Below, one piece after another: positions 1 to 8,828 of a stretch of 64,000 nt of DNA. Every line of letters starts with the position of its first letter. Within the stretch, counting starts at the first letter, position 1. The translations under genes were made by a program, and so were the position numbers. The DNA comes from a bacterium. GTDB taxonomy: Bacteria; Planctomycetota; Planctomycetia; Pirellulales; Pirellulaceae. The stretch is taken from the NCBI GenBank assembly GCA_030430075.1, contig JAUIGN010000007.1, forward strand, positions 268,717 to 332,716, written 5' to 3'. The notes under the pieces are model-generated. The model did no database searches, was not told the DNA's origin, and saw only the letters and a list, made by a program, of their open reading frames with translations.

Positions 1-152
1 CGTAGTCACGAAATGCTTGTGTTTGCTGTAGCAGCACCCTATGCTACCACTGCGCGAGAAATCGTGACGTCGAGCGAATGGGCGACGCCGTTCGCTCACG
101 ATCTTGACGAGCCTCTCTTCTCCCTTTCTTTTCCCGCAGGAGCGCGAATTCG

Positions 153-596
153 ATGGGACTTTTTGACACCTTGTTCGGCGGCATGGAAGGCAGCGCCAAG
201 CTGACCAGCCAAGAAGCGTTTGCCGGTGTTCTTCTCGGGGCGAGTGCCTGCGACGGACATATCGCGGACGACGAAGTCCAGGGCCTGATGACCGCCTTGT
301 TTCGGATGAAGCTGTACCAACGCTTTACCGACAAGCACTACAGCCAGATGTTCAACAAGTTGATGGGGGTGCTGAAGAAGAAAGGAGTCGATGTGCTGAT
401 CGATGCCTGTGCGGAAGCGCTCCCTGCCGAACTCCGCGAGACCGCATTCGCCAACGCATGCGATATCGTGCTCGCTGATGGCGTGGTTGAGCCAGACGAG
501 AAGGCGTTTGTTGACAACCTGCAACAGAAACTGGCGATTGCCGGCGAGACGGCGCTGGAGATTGTGCAGATCATGGTCGTCAAGAACAAAGGCTAG
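153..596 (+). CDS. TerB-like protein, copy 1
   Basis: A 147-residue cytoplasmic protein without signal peptide or membrane segment. It has the two-halved TerB look: an acidic helix-turn near residues 27-40 (GASACDGHIADDEVQ) and a second, similar one near residues 105-118 (DIVLADGVVEPDEKAF). TerB-family proteins bind metal through such acidic residues and occur in tellurite-resistance and general stress contexts; the exact role here is unknown. AGGAG lies about ten bases before the ATG. It is followed 400 bases later by a paralogue of identical length and the same C-terminal sequence MVVKNKG. No other ter genes are present, so a tellurite role should not be assumed. Confidence 0.8.
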   Translation: MGLFDTLFGGMEGSAKLTSQEAFAGVLLGASACDGHIADDEVQGLMTALFRMKLYQRFTDKHYSQMFNKLMGVLKKKGVDVLIDACAEALPAELRETAFANACDIVLADGVVEPDEKAFVDNLQQKLAIAGETALEIVQIMVVKNKG

Positions 597-995
597 CGTG
601 GCATGGGCCTCGGGCCAATCGCGTACCGACGCTCGCGGCACGTTCGTCCGCTCCAGTTGGCCGCCAAGGCTTGGCTCAAGCTGAACGACGGTGGCCGGCG
701 AGCATACCAGGGCGTTGGCCAGGTGGAACATGAGCGTATGCATAAGAGGGTCAGCCTCCAATCGTGCGCAACGTCCCCAGGGCCACTGGAGAGCCCGCCC
801 CTTTGCTTCGCCCAACGCCAAGGTGTTGCCCCGACCGCGGTGTTGCCCCGACCATGGTGTTGCCCTGACGAAGTTACGGCGGGGGGGCTGTGCGGAAGAC
901 GGCAGGCCTGGGGGGGACGCCGAGTAAGGACAAGTGCGTGCGAATGGCACGCTTGCATCGTGGAACGAAATCTCAACTTCCAGTGAGGAATGACC
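597..995. other. Intergenic region between the two TerB-like genes
   Basis: Four hundred bases with no convincing gene. It holds a short tandem array of three 17-bp units (832-882) and a run of seven Gs near 890. Reading frames on either strand lack a ribosome binding site or family resemblance. The region may be remnant or repeat DNA separating a duplicated gene pair. Confidence 0.6.
832..882. repeat. Tandem repeat, 3 x 17 bp
   Basis: Three adjoining 17-base units (832-848, 849-865, 866-882) share the core GGTGTTGCCCYGAC. The third unit has diverged most. No coding role is apparent. Confidence 0.7.
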
Positions 996-1439
996 ATGGA
1001 TCTGTTTGATGAAGCCTTCGAGTCGTTTGGCGAGCAAGAACCATTCGGTCCGCGGGAGGGATTCGCCGGCGTGCTGTTGGGGGCTTCTGCCTGCGATGGC
1101 CATATTTCAGACGAGGAAGTTCAATGTCTCATGACGACATTGGCTCGGATGCGGCTCTACCAACATGTTCCCGGCAACCAATTCGGTTCGATGATGGATC
1201 GACTGCTGGGCATCTTGAAGCGAGGCGGGCCGGAGAAGCTGCTGGATACGGCGGCGCCGGCCGTGCCCCCCGAGTTGCGGGAAACGGCGTTCGCCAACTC
1301 GTGCGACATTGTGCTTGCCGACGGCGTGGTGGAGCCCGACGAAAAAGAGTTTCTCAACAATCTCATGGGCCGCTTGGAGATTGCCGGCGACCGGGCACTG
1401 ACGATCGTTCGCGTGATGGTCGTCAAGAACAAAGGATGA
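996..1439 (+). CDS. TerB-like protein, copy 2
   Basis: Paralogue of the gene at 153. An in-frame ATG exists at 990, but the GAGG at 985-988 would nearly touch it. Starting at 996 gives good spacing and makes the protein 147 residues, exactly the length of copy 1, so the two align without gaps. The blocks AGVLLGASACDGHI, ELRETAFAN and DIVLADGVVEPDEK are conserved in both, while the helix around residues 40-85 has drifted. This points to a local duplication with retained function. A small, probably cytoplasmic, metal- or partner-binding TerB-fold protein is the best reading; its specific role is unknown. Confidence 0.8.
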   Translation: MDLFDEAFESFGEQEPFGPREGFAGVLLGASACDGHISDEEVQCLMTTLARMRLYQHVPGNQFGSMMDRLLGILKRGGPEKLLDTAAPAVPPELRETAFANSCDIVLADGVVEPDEKEFLNNLMGRLEIAGDRALTIVRVMVVKNKG

Positions 1440-1913
1440 TCGGCGATTGCCGCCGGGCGATAAATTCGTGTTGCAGACTCGGTCCGGCACGCTGACCGGC
1501 CGCGGTGCGTCATGCACGGCATGAACTTCGGAATGACGAGACGCGTGACGGACGTACTGCATCGGTAGTCACGGTCGCGAGTGGGAGGTTCCATGCTTTC
1601 ATCGCCTGCCGGACCCGCCGTTGCGAAGTGCCGGACGTCTGAACCCCGGTTCCGCCGAACCCATACGCGCGGCGTGGTCCGTTGAATTGGCATGACCGGT
1701 TCTCGCGCACGCGAATCCGATGCTGCCCCCAGCGGGCGCGCGGCTGCCGGCCGCAACCCGTTCGTCGACCAGAAGTTGTGGCGCCCCCGCCGGGCGCCCC
1801 GGAGCCGCCGACGTCACCGCCGGGCGGGACTCCGGCCACGAATCGCCTGGCCGCGCGTCGATTCGCGACCTATGTAACGCATAGACGTTACTTGCCCGAT
1901 CTGTGAGGATGAC
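1440..1913. other. Intergenic region, no gene seen
   Basis: About 470 bases between the second TerB-like gene and the PilZ-like gene. It contains one copy of a short palindrome (1509-1525) that recurs elsewhere in the window. Otherwise the sequence is GC-rich with no recognisable gene, RNA or clear promoter. Confidence 0.6.
1509..1525. repeat. Short palindrome GTCATGC-N3-GCATGA
   Basis: Seven-base arms around ACG, with one mismatch at the outer end. It lies 70 bases after the stop of the preceding gene. The same palindrome recurs near 31691, 37564, 41209, 49316 and 53080. Confidence 0.6.
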
Positions 1914-2243
1914 ATGTTGGATTTCGACCTTGGCTTCAATGCGGGGGCGGTTGACGCCGCGCGTGTTCCTTTCTCCGGGGCCCTGGGAGTGGCGCCTTTT
2001 CAAGGACCGGAGCCGCCGAACCGGCCGTCATTTGAACGTGTCGATGGCTTCAACCTCTCCCATTCCGGCATCTCCTACGTTGCCGACGGCTGGCCGGCGT
2101 ACGACCAGTTGATGGTGGCGCTGGGTGACGAGCGTTCGCCGGTGCTGGTGTCCGCCCGCATCCTGGCCTGCCGGGTTCGTGATGATAAGGACGACCGGAC
2201 CCGTTACGAAGTGCAGTGCGAGTTCGATAAGTGGCACACCTGA
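1914..2243 (+). CDS. PilZ-like small protein
   Basis: A 109-residue soluble protein with a GAGG ribosome binding site about seven bases before ATG. The central part (residues 42-95) has the pattern of a PilZ beta barrel: a Ser-x-x-Gly-Ile turn (NLSHSGISYV), a hydrophobic pair of strands around VALGDERSPVLVSARILAC, then a charged loop and a closing strand ending in EFDKW. The N-terminal RxxxR element used by canonical cyclic-di-GMP binders is not evident, so ligand binding is uncertain. It stands alone between non-coding stretches. Confidence 0.5.
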   Translation: MLDFDLGFNAGAVDAARVPFSGALGVAPFQGPEPPNRPSFERVDGFNLSHSGISYVADGWPAYDQLMVALGDERSPVLVSARILACRVRDDKDDRTRYEVQCEFDKWHT

Positions 2244-2390
2244 GCGGCCCTGGGCAGCTCGAGTTGTCGCCTTGGCAACGACCGCGCCGCCGTGGACCGT
2301 GCGGCGCTGGCGGACGATGAAGGCGACGTCCAGCCCGTTGTCTTCAGGCGATGCCAGGCCACGGTTCCAGCGCACCACGGACGGCGTTCA

Positions 2391-3191
2391 TCACTGGGTG
2401 GGGAAACCGAGCTCAGCCAGCTTCTGCTTCGCCTGGCGATCACGGTAGAGTCGCCGCAGTTGTTTGCATGGAAAGAGCTCTTGCCAGGTCATCAGCAGGG
2501 CACCTTTGATCGTCGCCCGGAATGACTTCGAGTCGCTTGTCAGGTAAAGGTAGCCGTCCTTGGCGGCGTCGACCATCTCCTGGTGAAGGCCCGCGCGCAC
2601 GAAAGCAACCGCATCGCCTCCGAACTCTTGATCAAGTCGGAGGACTTTGGCTGCCAGGTTCTGTTCGTTCAACAGGCGCTGGTGAACCTCGTAAAGCCGG
2701 CGTGCATCACGGACTGTCGGAAAGCGATAGTTCTGAGTCTGTTCCGCCGGCGGGAAGGCGCTGAGGGCGGTCGAGTTCTGAGTATTGACCGTGACCCCCG
2801 ATTGAAATCGAGTTGAATACTCGACGTAGCTCGTCTGCAGGTCCCAGAACTCGTTCGCCTTGGAGTAAATCGAGATTGCCGCCGCCGCGTCACTCGCCTC
2901 GCGATTGACCAGGACGATCAGAATCGCCATGACGTTATCCGACATCTGCGGCAACCTGAGCCCGATGACGTATTCAAACCCCAACGGCATGAGTTCGTCG
3001 CACGCATTCTTGAAGTGCTCGCGAACCTGCAGCGGCAAGGTCGGGTCGCTGGGCACGAACGGTTTCAGCGTAGGCTGCGCTTCATTCTTGAAGGTCAGAT
3101 AGATCAGCAGCGGCAGGCCGCCGTAAAAGAAAATTGCCAGGGCCAGCGGAACTGCCAGCCAGAGCCAGCCGTTAGAAAGTGCGACCGTCAT
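2391..3191 (-). CDS. Membrane-anchored hypothetical protein
   Basis: A 266-residue protein with a single strongly hydrophobic segment at residues 8-33 and a long soluble remainder. AGGAG precedes the ATG at good spacing. The soluble part contains a stretch (residues 70-130) of alternating strands (EYVIGLRLPQMSDNVMAIL) and ends in a basic helix. I do not recognise the family. The topology suggests an N-terminally anchored protein with a cytoplasmic or periplasmic domain. It is divergent from the PQQ-propeller gene and shares its upstream region. Confidence 0.65.
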   Translation of the reverse strand: MTVALSNGWLWLAVPLALAIFFYGGLPLLIYLTFKNEAQPTLKPFVPSDPTLPLQVREHFKNACDELMPLGFEYVIGLRLPQMSDNVMAILIVLVNREASDAAAAISIYSKANEFWDLQTSYVEYSTRFQSGVTVNTQNSTALSAFPPAEQTQNYRFPTVRDARRLYEVHQRLLNEQNLAAKVLRLDQEFGGDAVAFVRAGLHQEMVDAAKDGYLYLTSDSKSFRATIKGALLMTWQELFPCKQLRRLYRDRQAKQKLAELGFPTQ

Positions 3192-3573
3192 CGGTGAGTC
3201 TCCTGGGGCCGGAATAGGATCGAGATGAAGGAGGCAGCGAACGCCCGTGAGGGGAAATGGGCCGGTGGATCACCGCGACCGTCAGCGCCACCGCGGCGCC
3301 CGTCAACCTTTGACCAGCGCGAAGGGCGCTGCGCGAAATGCCGGCAAGACCGGCGGACGACAACTTGACGATTCCCATGATACCGGCTGACCAGGGCGGC
3401 AGGCCATTCGTCGGCAGTCACATTTCGCATCCGCAGCCTGCTGGAGCGTCTGGCCTCGCGGTTCGGCCCGCTACTGGAATCTGGCCCAACGGTTGGTTAC
3501 GATTTCGAGTGTCTCCCTTGACACGTACCCGGCATGTCCGATCTCCCCTTCAAGCTCCCCCAGGAATCTCACC
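3192..3573. other. Divergent intergenic region
   Basis: Roughly 380 bases between the hypothetical membrane protein (minus) and the PQQ-propeller gene (plus). A TTGACA hexamer lies at 3518-3523, about 50 bases before the plus-strand start, but I see no convincing -10 box at the right distance. No gene or RNA is recognised. Confidence 0.5.
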
Positions 3574-4863
3574 ATGCGATTGCTTGTCGCTGCTGCTTGC
3601 CTTCTTGCGTCAATGTTCGCTGCCGACTTCTCGTCCGCTCAAGAGTGGGCTCGCTTTCGCGGGCCGAACGGAACCGGCGTCAGCAACGCCGACTCGATTC
3701 CGACGAAGTGGACCGAGAAAGACTACAACTGGAAGGTCGAACTGCCCGGCGGAACGGGCCATTCGTCACCCGTGGTTTGGGGAGACAAGATTTTTCTCCT
3801 GAGTGCCGATCCGGAAACGGCGACGCGCTACATGCTGTGTTACGACGCGAACACGGGCAAGCAACGGTGGCAGCGCAAATACAAGTCGACTCCACACCAT
3901 TTGCACGTGCGGAGCAGTTTTGCTTCCAGCACCCCGGCAGTGGATGCCGACCAGGTCTACATTGGTTGGTCGACTCCTGAGGAGACAACGCTGAAGGCGT
4001 TTGACCACGATGGCAAGGAAGCCTGGAGTTTGGACCTGGGCCGCTGGGTAAGTCAGCACGGGTTCGGAACCTCGCCGATCTTGTTCGAGGATCTCGTCAT
4101 TCTGCACAACTCGCAACAGGCGAACCAGGTCAAGCCGGGCGTCAAACCGGGGGTGAGCGCGATGATGGCCTTCGATCGCCTTACCGGCAAGCAGGTCTGG
4201 CGGACGCCGCTGGTCAGTGCCAACGTGTGCTACTCGGTACCCTTCCTTTACGAGCCAACCGGTGGACCGCCCGAACTGATCTGCACCAGCACCGGCAATG
4301 GGGTCTTCAGCCTCGACCCGAGAACGGGCAAACAGAATTGGGCCGTGGAAGGCGTCTTTTCGATGCGCACGGTCGGATCGCCGATTACGGCCGGCGGACT
4401 GATCTTCGGCAGCACCGGATCAGGCGCTTACGCTTCCAACTACGTCGTAGCGGTCAAGCCGGGTGACGATGCGGAAGTTGCCTACAAATTGAAGAACAGC
4501 AGCAAGTTCAAGGCCCCGTACGTTCCCTCGCTGATCGCCCACGGGAACCACGTGTTCATGCTTTACGATCGTGGCTTCGCGTCCTGTGTCGAGGCGACTT
4601 CGGGAGAAGTTCGCTGGTCGGCGCGGACCGGTGCTGCCTTCTCCGGATCGCCGATCCGGGTGCAGGATCGCATCTATTGCCTGGACGAGGATGGCGTCGT
4701 CTGGGTCATCGCCGCGGATGCGGAAGCGTATCGGCTACTCGCCAAAAACCCGCTGGGAGAACCGAGCCGGTCGGTGCCTGCCGTTTCGGGAGGCCGCATG
4801 TTTCTGCGGACCTATTCCCATCTGATCTCGATTGGTGGCAAGGGTGAAGCGGTTGGCGGATAA
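3574..4863 (+). CDS. Secreted PQQ-like beta-propeller protein
   Basis: A 429-residue protein starting with a Sec signal peptide (residues 1-23, ending SSAQ). The frame is open further upstream, but this ATG places the signal peptide at the N-terminus. The mature part begins with WARFRGPNGTGVS, the usual opening of planctomycete outer-membrane/periplasmic PQQ-like propellers. It continues with repeated blades carrying an A-x-D-x-x-T-G-K-x-x-W signature, for example YDANTGKQRW, FDRLTGKQVW and LDPRTGKQNW. Such proteins usually act as periplasmic scaffolds or quinoprotein-like domains; catalytic residues of true alcohol dehydrogenases are not seen. The end overlaps the next gene by 32 bases, suggesting joint transcription. 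Confidence 0.85.
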   Translation: MRLLVAAACLLASMFAADFSSAQEWARFRGPNGTGVSNADSIPTKWTEKDYNWKVELPGGTGHSSPVVWGDKIFLLSADPETATRYMLCYDANTGKQRWQRKYKSTPHHLHVRSSFASSTPAVDADQVYIGWSTPEETTLKAFDHDGKEAWSLDLGRWVSQHGFGTSPILFEDLVILHNSQQANQVKPGVKPGVSAMMAFDRLTGKQVWRTPLVSANVCYSVPFLYEPTGGPPELICTSTGNGVFSLDPRTGKQNWAVEGVFSMRTVGSPITAGGLIFGSTGSGAYASNYVVAVKPGDDAEVAYKLKNSSKFKAPYVPSLIAHGNHVFMLYDRGFASCVEATSGEVRWSARTGAAFSGSPIRVQDRIYCLDEDGVVWVIAADAEAYRLLAKNPLGEPSRSVPAVSGGRMFLRTYSHLISIGGKGEAVGG

Positions 4864-7800
4864 GCCGGGCAATTCAAATGAGACTTCGACGCCGGCGGCT
4901 ACCGACCGAGCGGCTGGTCCCGCCGGGCCGTTCGATGCCCGCTGGCAATTCTGGATCGACGTTGGCGGGACCTTTACCGATTGCATCGCGCAGCCCCCGC
5001 GCGACGGCGCCGTGCGACTCCCGCTTCGGCGTCTCAAGTTGCTTAGTTCGGCAGTCACCAAGGTCACTGCCGCGGTCGGTTCGACGCCCCGGCAGTTAGC
5101 CAGCGATCGGCGTGAAGTCGACGGTTTCTGGCAAGGTTATCGCTTGCGGCAGCCGGGAGTCGGCGGCGGGCCTCCGGTGGAACGCGTCATCAAGAACTCC
5201 TGGCATGAAGGCGGACGGATCGAACTGGATTCGCCGCTGCCTCGGGCACCGAATGCCGGCGAGCAGTTGGAACTGCTGACGGACGAAGAGTCGCCGATCC
5301 TGGCGATGCGGCGCATTCTCGAATTGCCTCGCGACCAGCCGCTGCCGCCGGTTGGTCTGCGCTTGGGGACGACGCGCGGTACCAATGCGCTTTTGACGCG
5401 GACCGGCGCCGCGACGGGGTTGGTTGCCACGTCGGGGCTGGGGGACTTCCTCACCATCGGTACCCAGGATCGGCCCCGGCTTTTCGAGATCGACATCACC
5501 AAGCCACAGCCGCTGTTCGCGGAGGTCGTTGAGATCGACGAGCGGGTCTCGGCGGACGGTCAAGTATTGCAGCCGGCCGATCCGGAGCAGATACGGGCGG
5601 CACTGGCTACGTTGCGGGAGGCGGGAATCCATTCCTTGGCAATCTGCCTGTTGAACGCCTATCGAAATGGGCGGCATGAGGTCTTGGTGGAGCAGATCGC
5701 CCGCGAGTTGGGGTTTCGTGAAATCAGCCGATCCAGCCAGGTCTCCCCGCTGGTCAAGCTCGTCCCGCGGGGTCACACCACCGTCGTGGATGCTTATCTG
5801 AACCCGGTCCTCCGCGAGTACCGTGAGCGATTGCGCAGTTCGCTTGGCCCAACCAGCGAGATCCGCCTGCTGACCTCCGCGGGAGGGTTGGTCGAGTCGG
5901 CACGGTTTTCCGGGAAGGACAGCATTCTCTCAGGACCGGCCGGAGGCGTGGTCGGCTTTTCCCGAGCCGCGCTGGCTGCCGGATTCGAGCGGGCAATCGG
6001 TTTCGACATGGGGGGCACCAGCACGGATGTCTCGCGTTTTGACGGCACCTTCGAATTGGAATACGAAACGACCAAAGCGGGGGTCCGGATTGTCGCACCG
6101 ACGCTGGCCATCGAGACCGTCGCGGCCGGAGGCGGCTCGGTTTGCTGGTTCGATGGCGCCAAGCTCTGTGTCGGGCCGCAAAGCGCCGGTGCGGATCCGG
6201 GGCCGGCCTGCTACGGCCGCGGCGGGCCATTGGCGGTTACCGATCTGAACCTGGTGTTGGGGAAGATCATTCCCGAGAGCTTTCCGTTTCCTCCGGACGT
6301 TGCCGCTGCCCAGGCCAGGTTGGTCGAGCTGGCGAACGTCGTTGCCCAGGCCACCGGAAAAGAGTTCACCCCGGTCGCCCTGGCGGATGGATTGCTGCGC
6401 GTCGCCAATGCGAACATGAGTCAAGCGGTCCGATCGATCTCGATTGCCAAAGGATACGACCCCGCCGACTATGTGCTGGTCGCGTTCGGCGGCGCGGCAC
6501 CACAGCACGCGTGCGCCCTGGCCGAGGAGTTGGGGATGCAGCAGATCCTCAATCATCCCGATGCAGGCATTCTCAGCGCGCTGGGCGCAGGGATGGCGGA
6601 TATCCGCCGGCATCGGTCGACCGGAGTTTACCGGGTCTATGCCGACGGCGCGGTCGACGATCTCGAAGAGACATTCGCAGCATTGACGGATGCCGCGCGG
6701 CAAGAGGTCCGGGACGAGGGGATTCCGGAACCGCGGATCGACGTCATCCGGTCACTCGACATGCGCTACCAGGGAACCGACACAACGCTGCCCGTGACCG
6801 TGTCCGCAGGTCGGTCATGCGGGGAAGCATTCGCGGCGGCCCACCGGCGGCTGTACGGGTACGAGCACCAAGGGCGCCGCCTGGAGATCGTGGCGGCCCG
6901 GGTCGAAGTCATCGGGCGTTCCGACACGTTGGTCGAGCCGACCCATGCTGCCACCCGCCGCAGCCAACCCACGCCGCACGCCACGACGACAGCAAACTTC
7001 GGCGGCCGTCCCTGGGCGACGTCGGTGTTTCAGCGCGCGGCGCTGGACGCGGGGGCGTGCCTGGTCGGTCCGGCCATTGTGTTGGAAGCGGTCGCCACGA
7101 CCGTCATCGACCCGGGGTGGCAGGCCGAGGTTCTCACCGGGGGCGAAATGCTGCTGACCCGCGCGAAGCAGGCGGGAGAGGCCGATTCGTTCCCCTCGCG
7201 GCCCCACGCAATCAATGCGGCCAACGACCTCGACCGGCCCGACCCGATCCTCTTGGAGATCTTCAACAACCATTTCGCCGGCATTGCCGAGCAGATGGGG
7301 ATCACGTTGCGCAATACGTCCAGCAGCGTGAATGTCAAAGAGCGGCTGGATTTCAGTTGTGCCCTGTTCACCAGCAGCGGAAACCTGGTGGTCAATGCGC
7401 CCCATATCCCGGTGCACCTTGGTGCCATGGCGGAGACGGTCAAGGCGATCCTGGCGGACAACCCGGAGATGCGGCCGGGAGACGTTTTTGTCACAAATGA
7501 CCCTTTTCGCGGCGGTTCCCACCTGCCTGACGTCACGGTGGTGACGCCCGTGTATGACGAGGTGGGCGGGCAACTGCGATTCCTGACGGCCAGCCGCGCC
7601 CACCACGCCGAGCTGGGAGGCATCACCCCGGGGTCGATGCCCCCATTTTCCCGCAACCTGGCGGAAGAAGGCGTCGTGATACGAAACTTCAAGGTCCTTG
7701 ATCAGGGCCGCTCGCGCCAAGACGCGCTCCGCCGTCACCTCCAATCCGGTCCCTATCCCACGCGGGCCGTCGCCGACAACCTGGCGGACATCGAGGCGCA

Positions 7801-8803
7801 GATCGCGGCCAATCAACAGGGGGCCAACGATCTGCGGCGTCTGGTCGAGCGCCACACGTGGCCCGTGGTTGGTGCATACATGGATCATATTCAGGCGGCT
7901 GCCGAACAGAAAATGCGAGCCGCGCTGGGGCGTCTGCCGGACGGCGTACGTACGTTTACCGACCACCTGGATGACGGCTCGCCGATTTGTGTCGCGGTGG
8001 ATGTTACGGGCGAATGTGCGACCATCGATTTTTCCGGAACCGGGCCCGTGTTACCGGGCAATCTGAACGCCAATCGGGCCATCGTAACGGCCGCGGTCAT
8101 GTATTGTTTGCGGCTGCTGATTGACGAAGACATTCCTTTGAACCAGGGCGTGCTGGCACCGGTCAAGGTCATGCTGCCCGAGTGCTTGTTGAATCCGCCG
8201 GCGTCAACACGGCCGGAAGCCTGCCCGGCGATTGCAGGTGGAAATGTCGAGACTTCACAGCGTGTCGTTGATGTCCTGCTGGGCGCCTTGGGAATCGCTG
8301 CGGCCAGTCAGGGCACGATGAACAACCTGCTCTTCGGCGACGACCAGTTTGGATACTACGAAACGATCTGCGGTGGGAGCGGCGCAACCGCGGCGGCAGC
8401 CGGCGCGGACGCGGTGCACACTCATATGACGAACACTCGGTTGACGGACCCGGAAGTGTTCGAACAGCGTTACCCGGTGCGCCTGTGGCGATTTGCCGTC
8501 CGCGCGGGTTCGGGGGGCCGGGGCCGGCACCCAGGGGGCGACGGCGTGGTCCGGGAAATCGAATTTCTGCGTGACTTGAGTGTTTCCATCCTCTCGCAAC
8601 GGCGCGGGCCGTTCGCCCCTTATGGCTGTCAAGGCGGGGGAGACGGTGCCCTGGGGATCAACACCTTGATTCGCCGCGAGGGATCTGCCGAGCGGCTCGG
8701 CAGCCTGGCCCAGTTCGCCGTGCAGGCCGGCGACCGGTTGGTCCTGGAGACGCCCGGCGGAGGCGGATGGGGCGTCGCACCGGCCTCCGGTACGGAGTCG
8801 TGA
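4832..8803 (+). CDS. 5-oxoprolinase (HyuA-HyuB fusion)
   Basis: A 1323-residue protein, close to the size of eukaryotic-type ATP-hydrolysing 5-oxoprolinase, which opens 5-oxo-L-proline to glutamate. The N-terminal half is the hydantoinase A/oxoprolinase module with two ATP-binding motifs of the actin fold: WIDVGGTFTDC near residue 43 and GFDMGGTSTDV near residue 390. The C-terminal half from about residue 803 (DPILLEIFNNHFAGIAEQMG) is the hydantoinase B module, ending in the Gly-rich GGGGWG typical of the family. Many bacteria encode the two halves separately; here they are fused. The assigned start overlaps the propeller gene; a slightly later start is possible because the first 35 residues are unconserved-looking. 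Confidence 0.9.
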   Translation: MVARVKRLADKPGNSNETSTPAATDRAAGPAGPFDARWQFWIDVGGTFTDCIAQPPRDGAVRLPLRRLKLLSSAVTKVTAAVGSTPRQLASDRREVDGFWQGYRLRQPGVGGGPPVERVIKNSWHEGGRIELDSPLPRAPNAGEQLELLTDEESPILAMRRILELPRDQPLPPVGLRLGTTRGTNALLTRTGAATGLVATSGLGDFLTIGTQDRPRLFEIDITKPQPLFAEVVEIDERVSADGQVLQPADPEQIRAALATLREAGIHSLAICLLNAYRNGRHEVLVEQIARELGFREISRSSQVSPLVKLVPRGHTTVVDAYLNPVLREYRERLRSSLGPTSEIRLLTSAGGLVESARFSGKDSILSGPAGGVVGFSRAALAAGFERAIGFDMGGTSTDVSRFDGTFELEYETTKAGVRIVAPTLAIETVAAGGGSVCWFDGAKLCVGPQSAGADPGPACYGRGGPLAVTDLNLVLGKIIPESFPFPPDVAAAQARLVELANVVAQATGKEFTPVALADGLLRVANANMSQAVRSISIAKGYDPADYVLVAFGGAAPQHACALAEELGMQQILNHPDAGILSALGAGMADIRRHRSTGVYRVYADGAVDDLEETFAALTDAARQEVRDEGIPEPRIDVIRSLDMRYQGTDTTLPVTVSAGRSCGEAFAAAHRRLYGYEHQGRRLEIVAARVEVIGRSDTLVEPTHAATRRSQPTPHATTTANFGGRPWATSVFQRAALDAGACLVGPAIVLEAVATTVIDPGWQAEVLTGGEMLLTRAKQAGEADSFPSRPHAINAANDLDRPDPILLEIFNNHFAGIAEQMGITLRNTSSSVNVKERLDFSCALFTSSGNLVVNAPHIPVHLGAMAETVKAILADNPEMRPGDVFVTNDPFRGGSHLPDVTVVTPVYDEVGGQLRFLTASRAHHAELGGITPGSMPPFSRNLAEEGVVIRNFKVLDQGRSRQDALRRHLQSGPYPTRAVADNLADIEAQIAANQQGANDLRRLVERHTWPVVGAYMDHIQAAAEQKMRAALGRLPDGVRTFTDHLDDGSPICVAVDVTGECATIDFSGTGPVLPGNLNANRAIVTAAVMYCLRLLIDEDIPLNQGVLAPVKVMLPECLLNPPASTRPEACPAIAGGNVETSQRVVDVLLGALGIAAASQGTMNNLLFGDDQFGYYETICGGSGATAAAAGADAVHTHMTNTRLTDPEVFEQRYPVRLWRFAVRAGSGGRGRHPGGDGVVREIEFLRDLSVSILSQRRGPFAPYGCQGGGDGALGINTLIRREGSAERLGSLAQFAVQAGDRLVLETPGGGGWGVAPASGTES

Positions 8804-8828
8804 TGCACGCCGGTCGCCCGCTCGCGGT

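Noticed and set aside
96..1103. 335-codon minus-strand frame across the first TerB gene and the gap
   Set aside because: Antisense to a real gene and interrupted in meaning by tandem repeats; no start site or family support.
153..1439. Tellurite resistance locus
   Set aside because: Only TerB-like paralogues are present; no terA, terC, terD, terE or terZ genes lie in the window.
6142..7500. 452-codon frame within the 5-oxoprolinase gene
   Set aside because: Arg/Gly-rich composition typical of a shifted frame; the main frame carries conserved motifs throughout.
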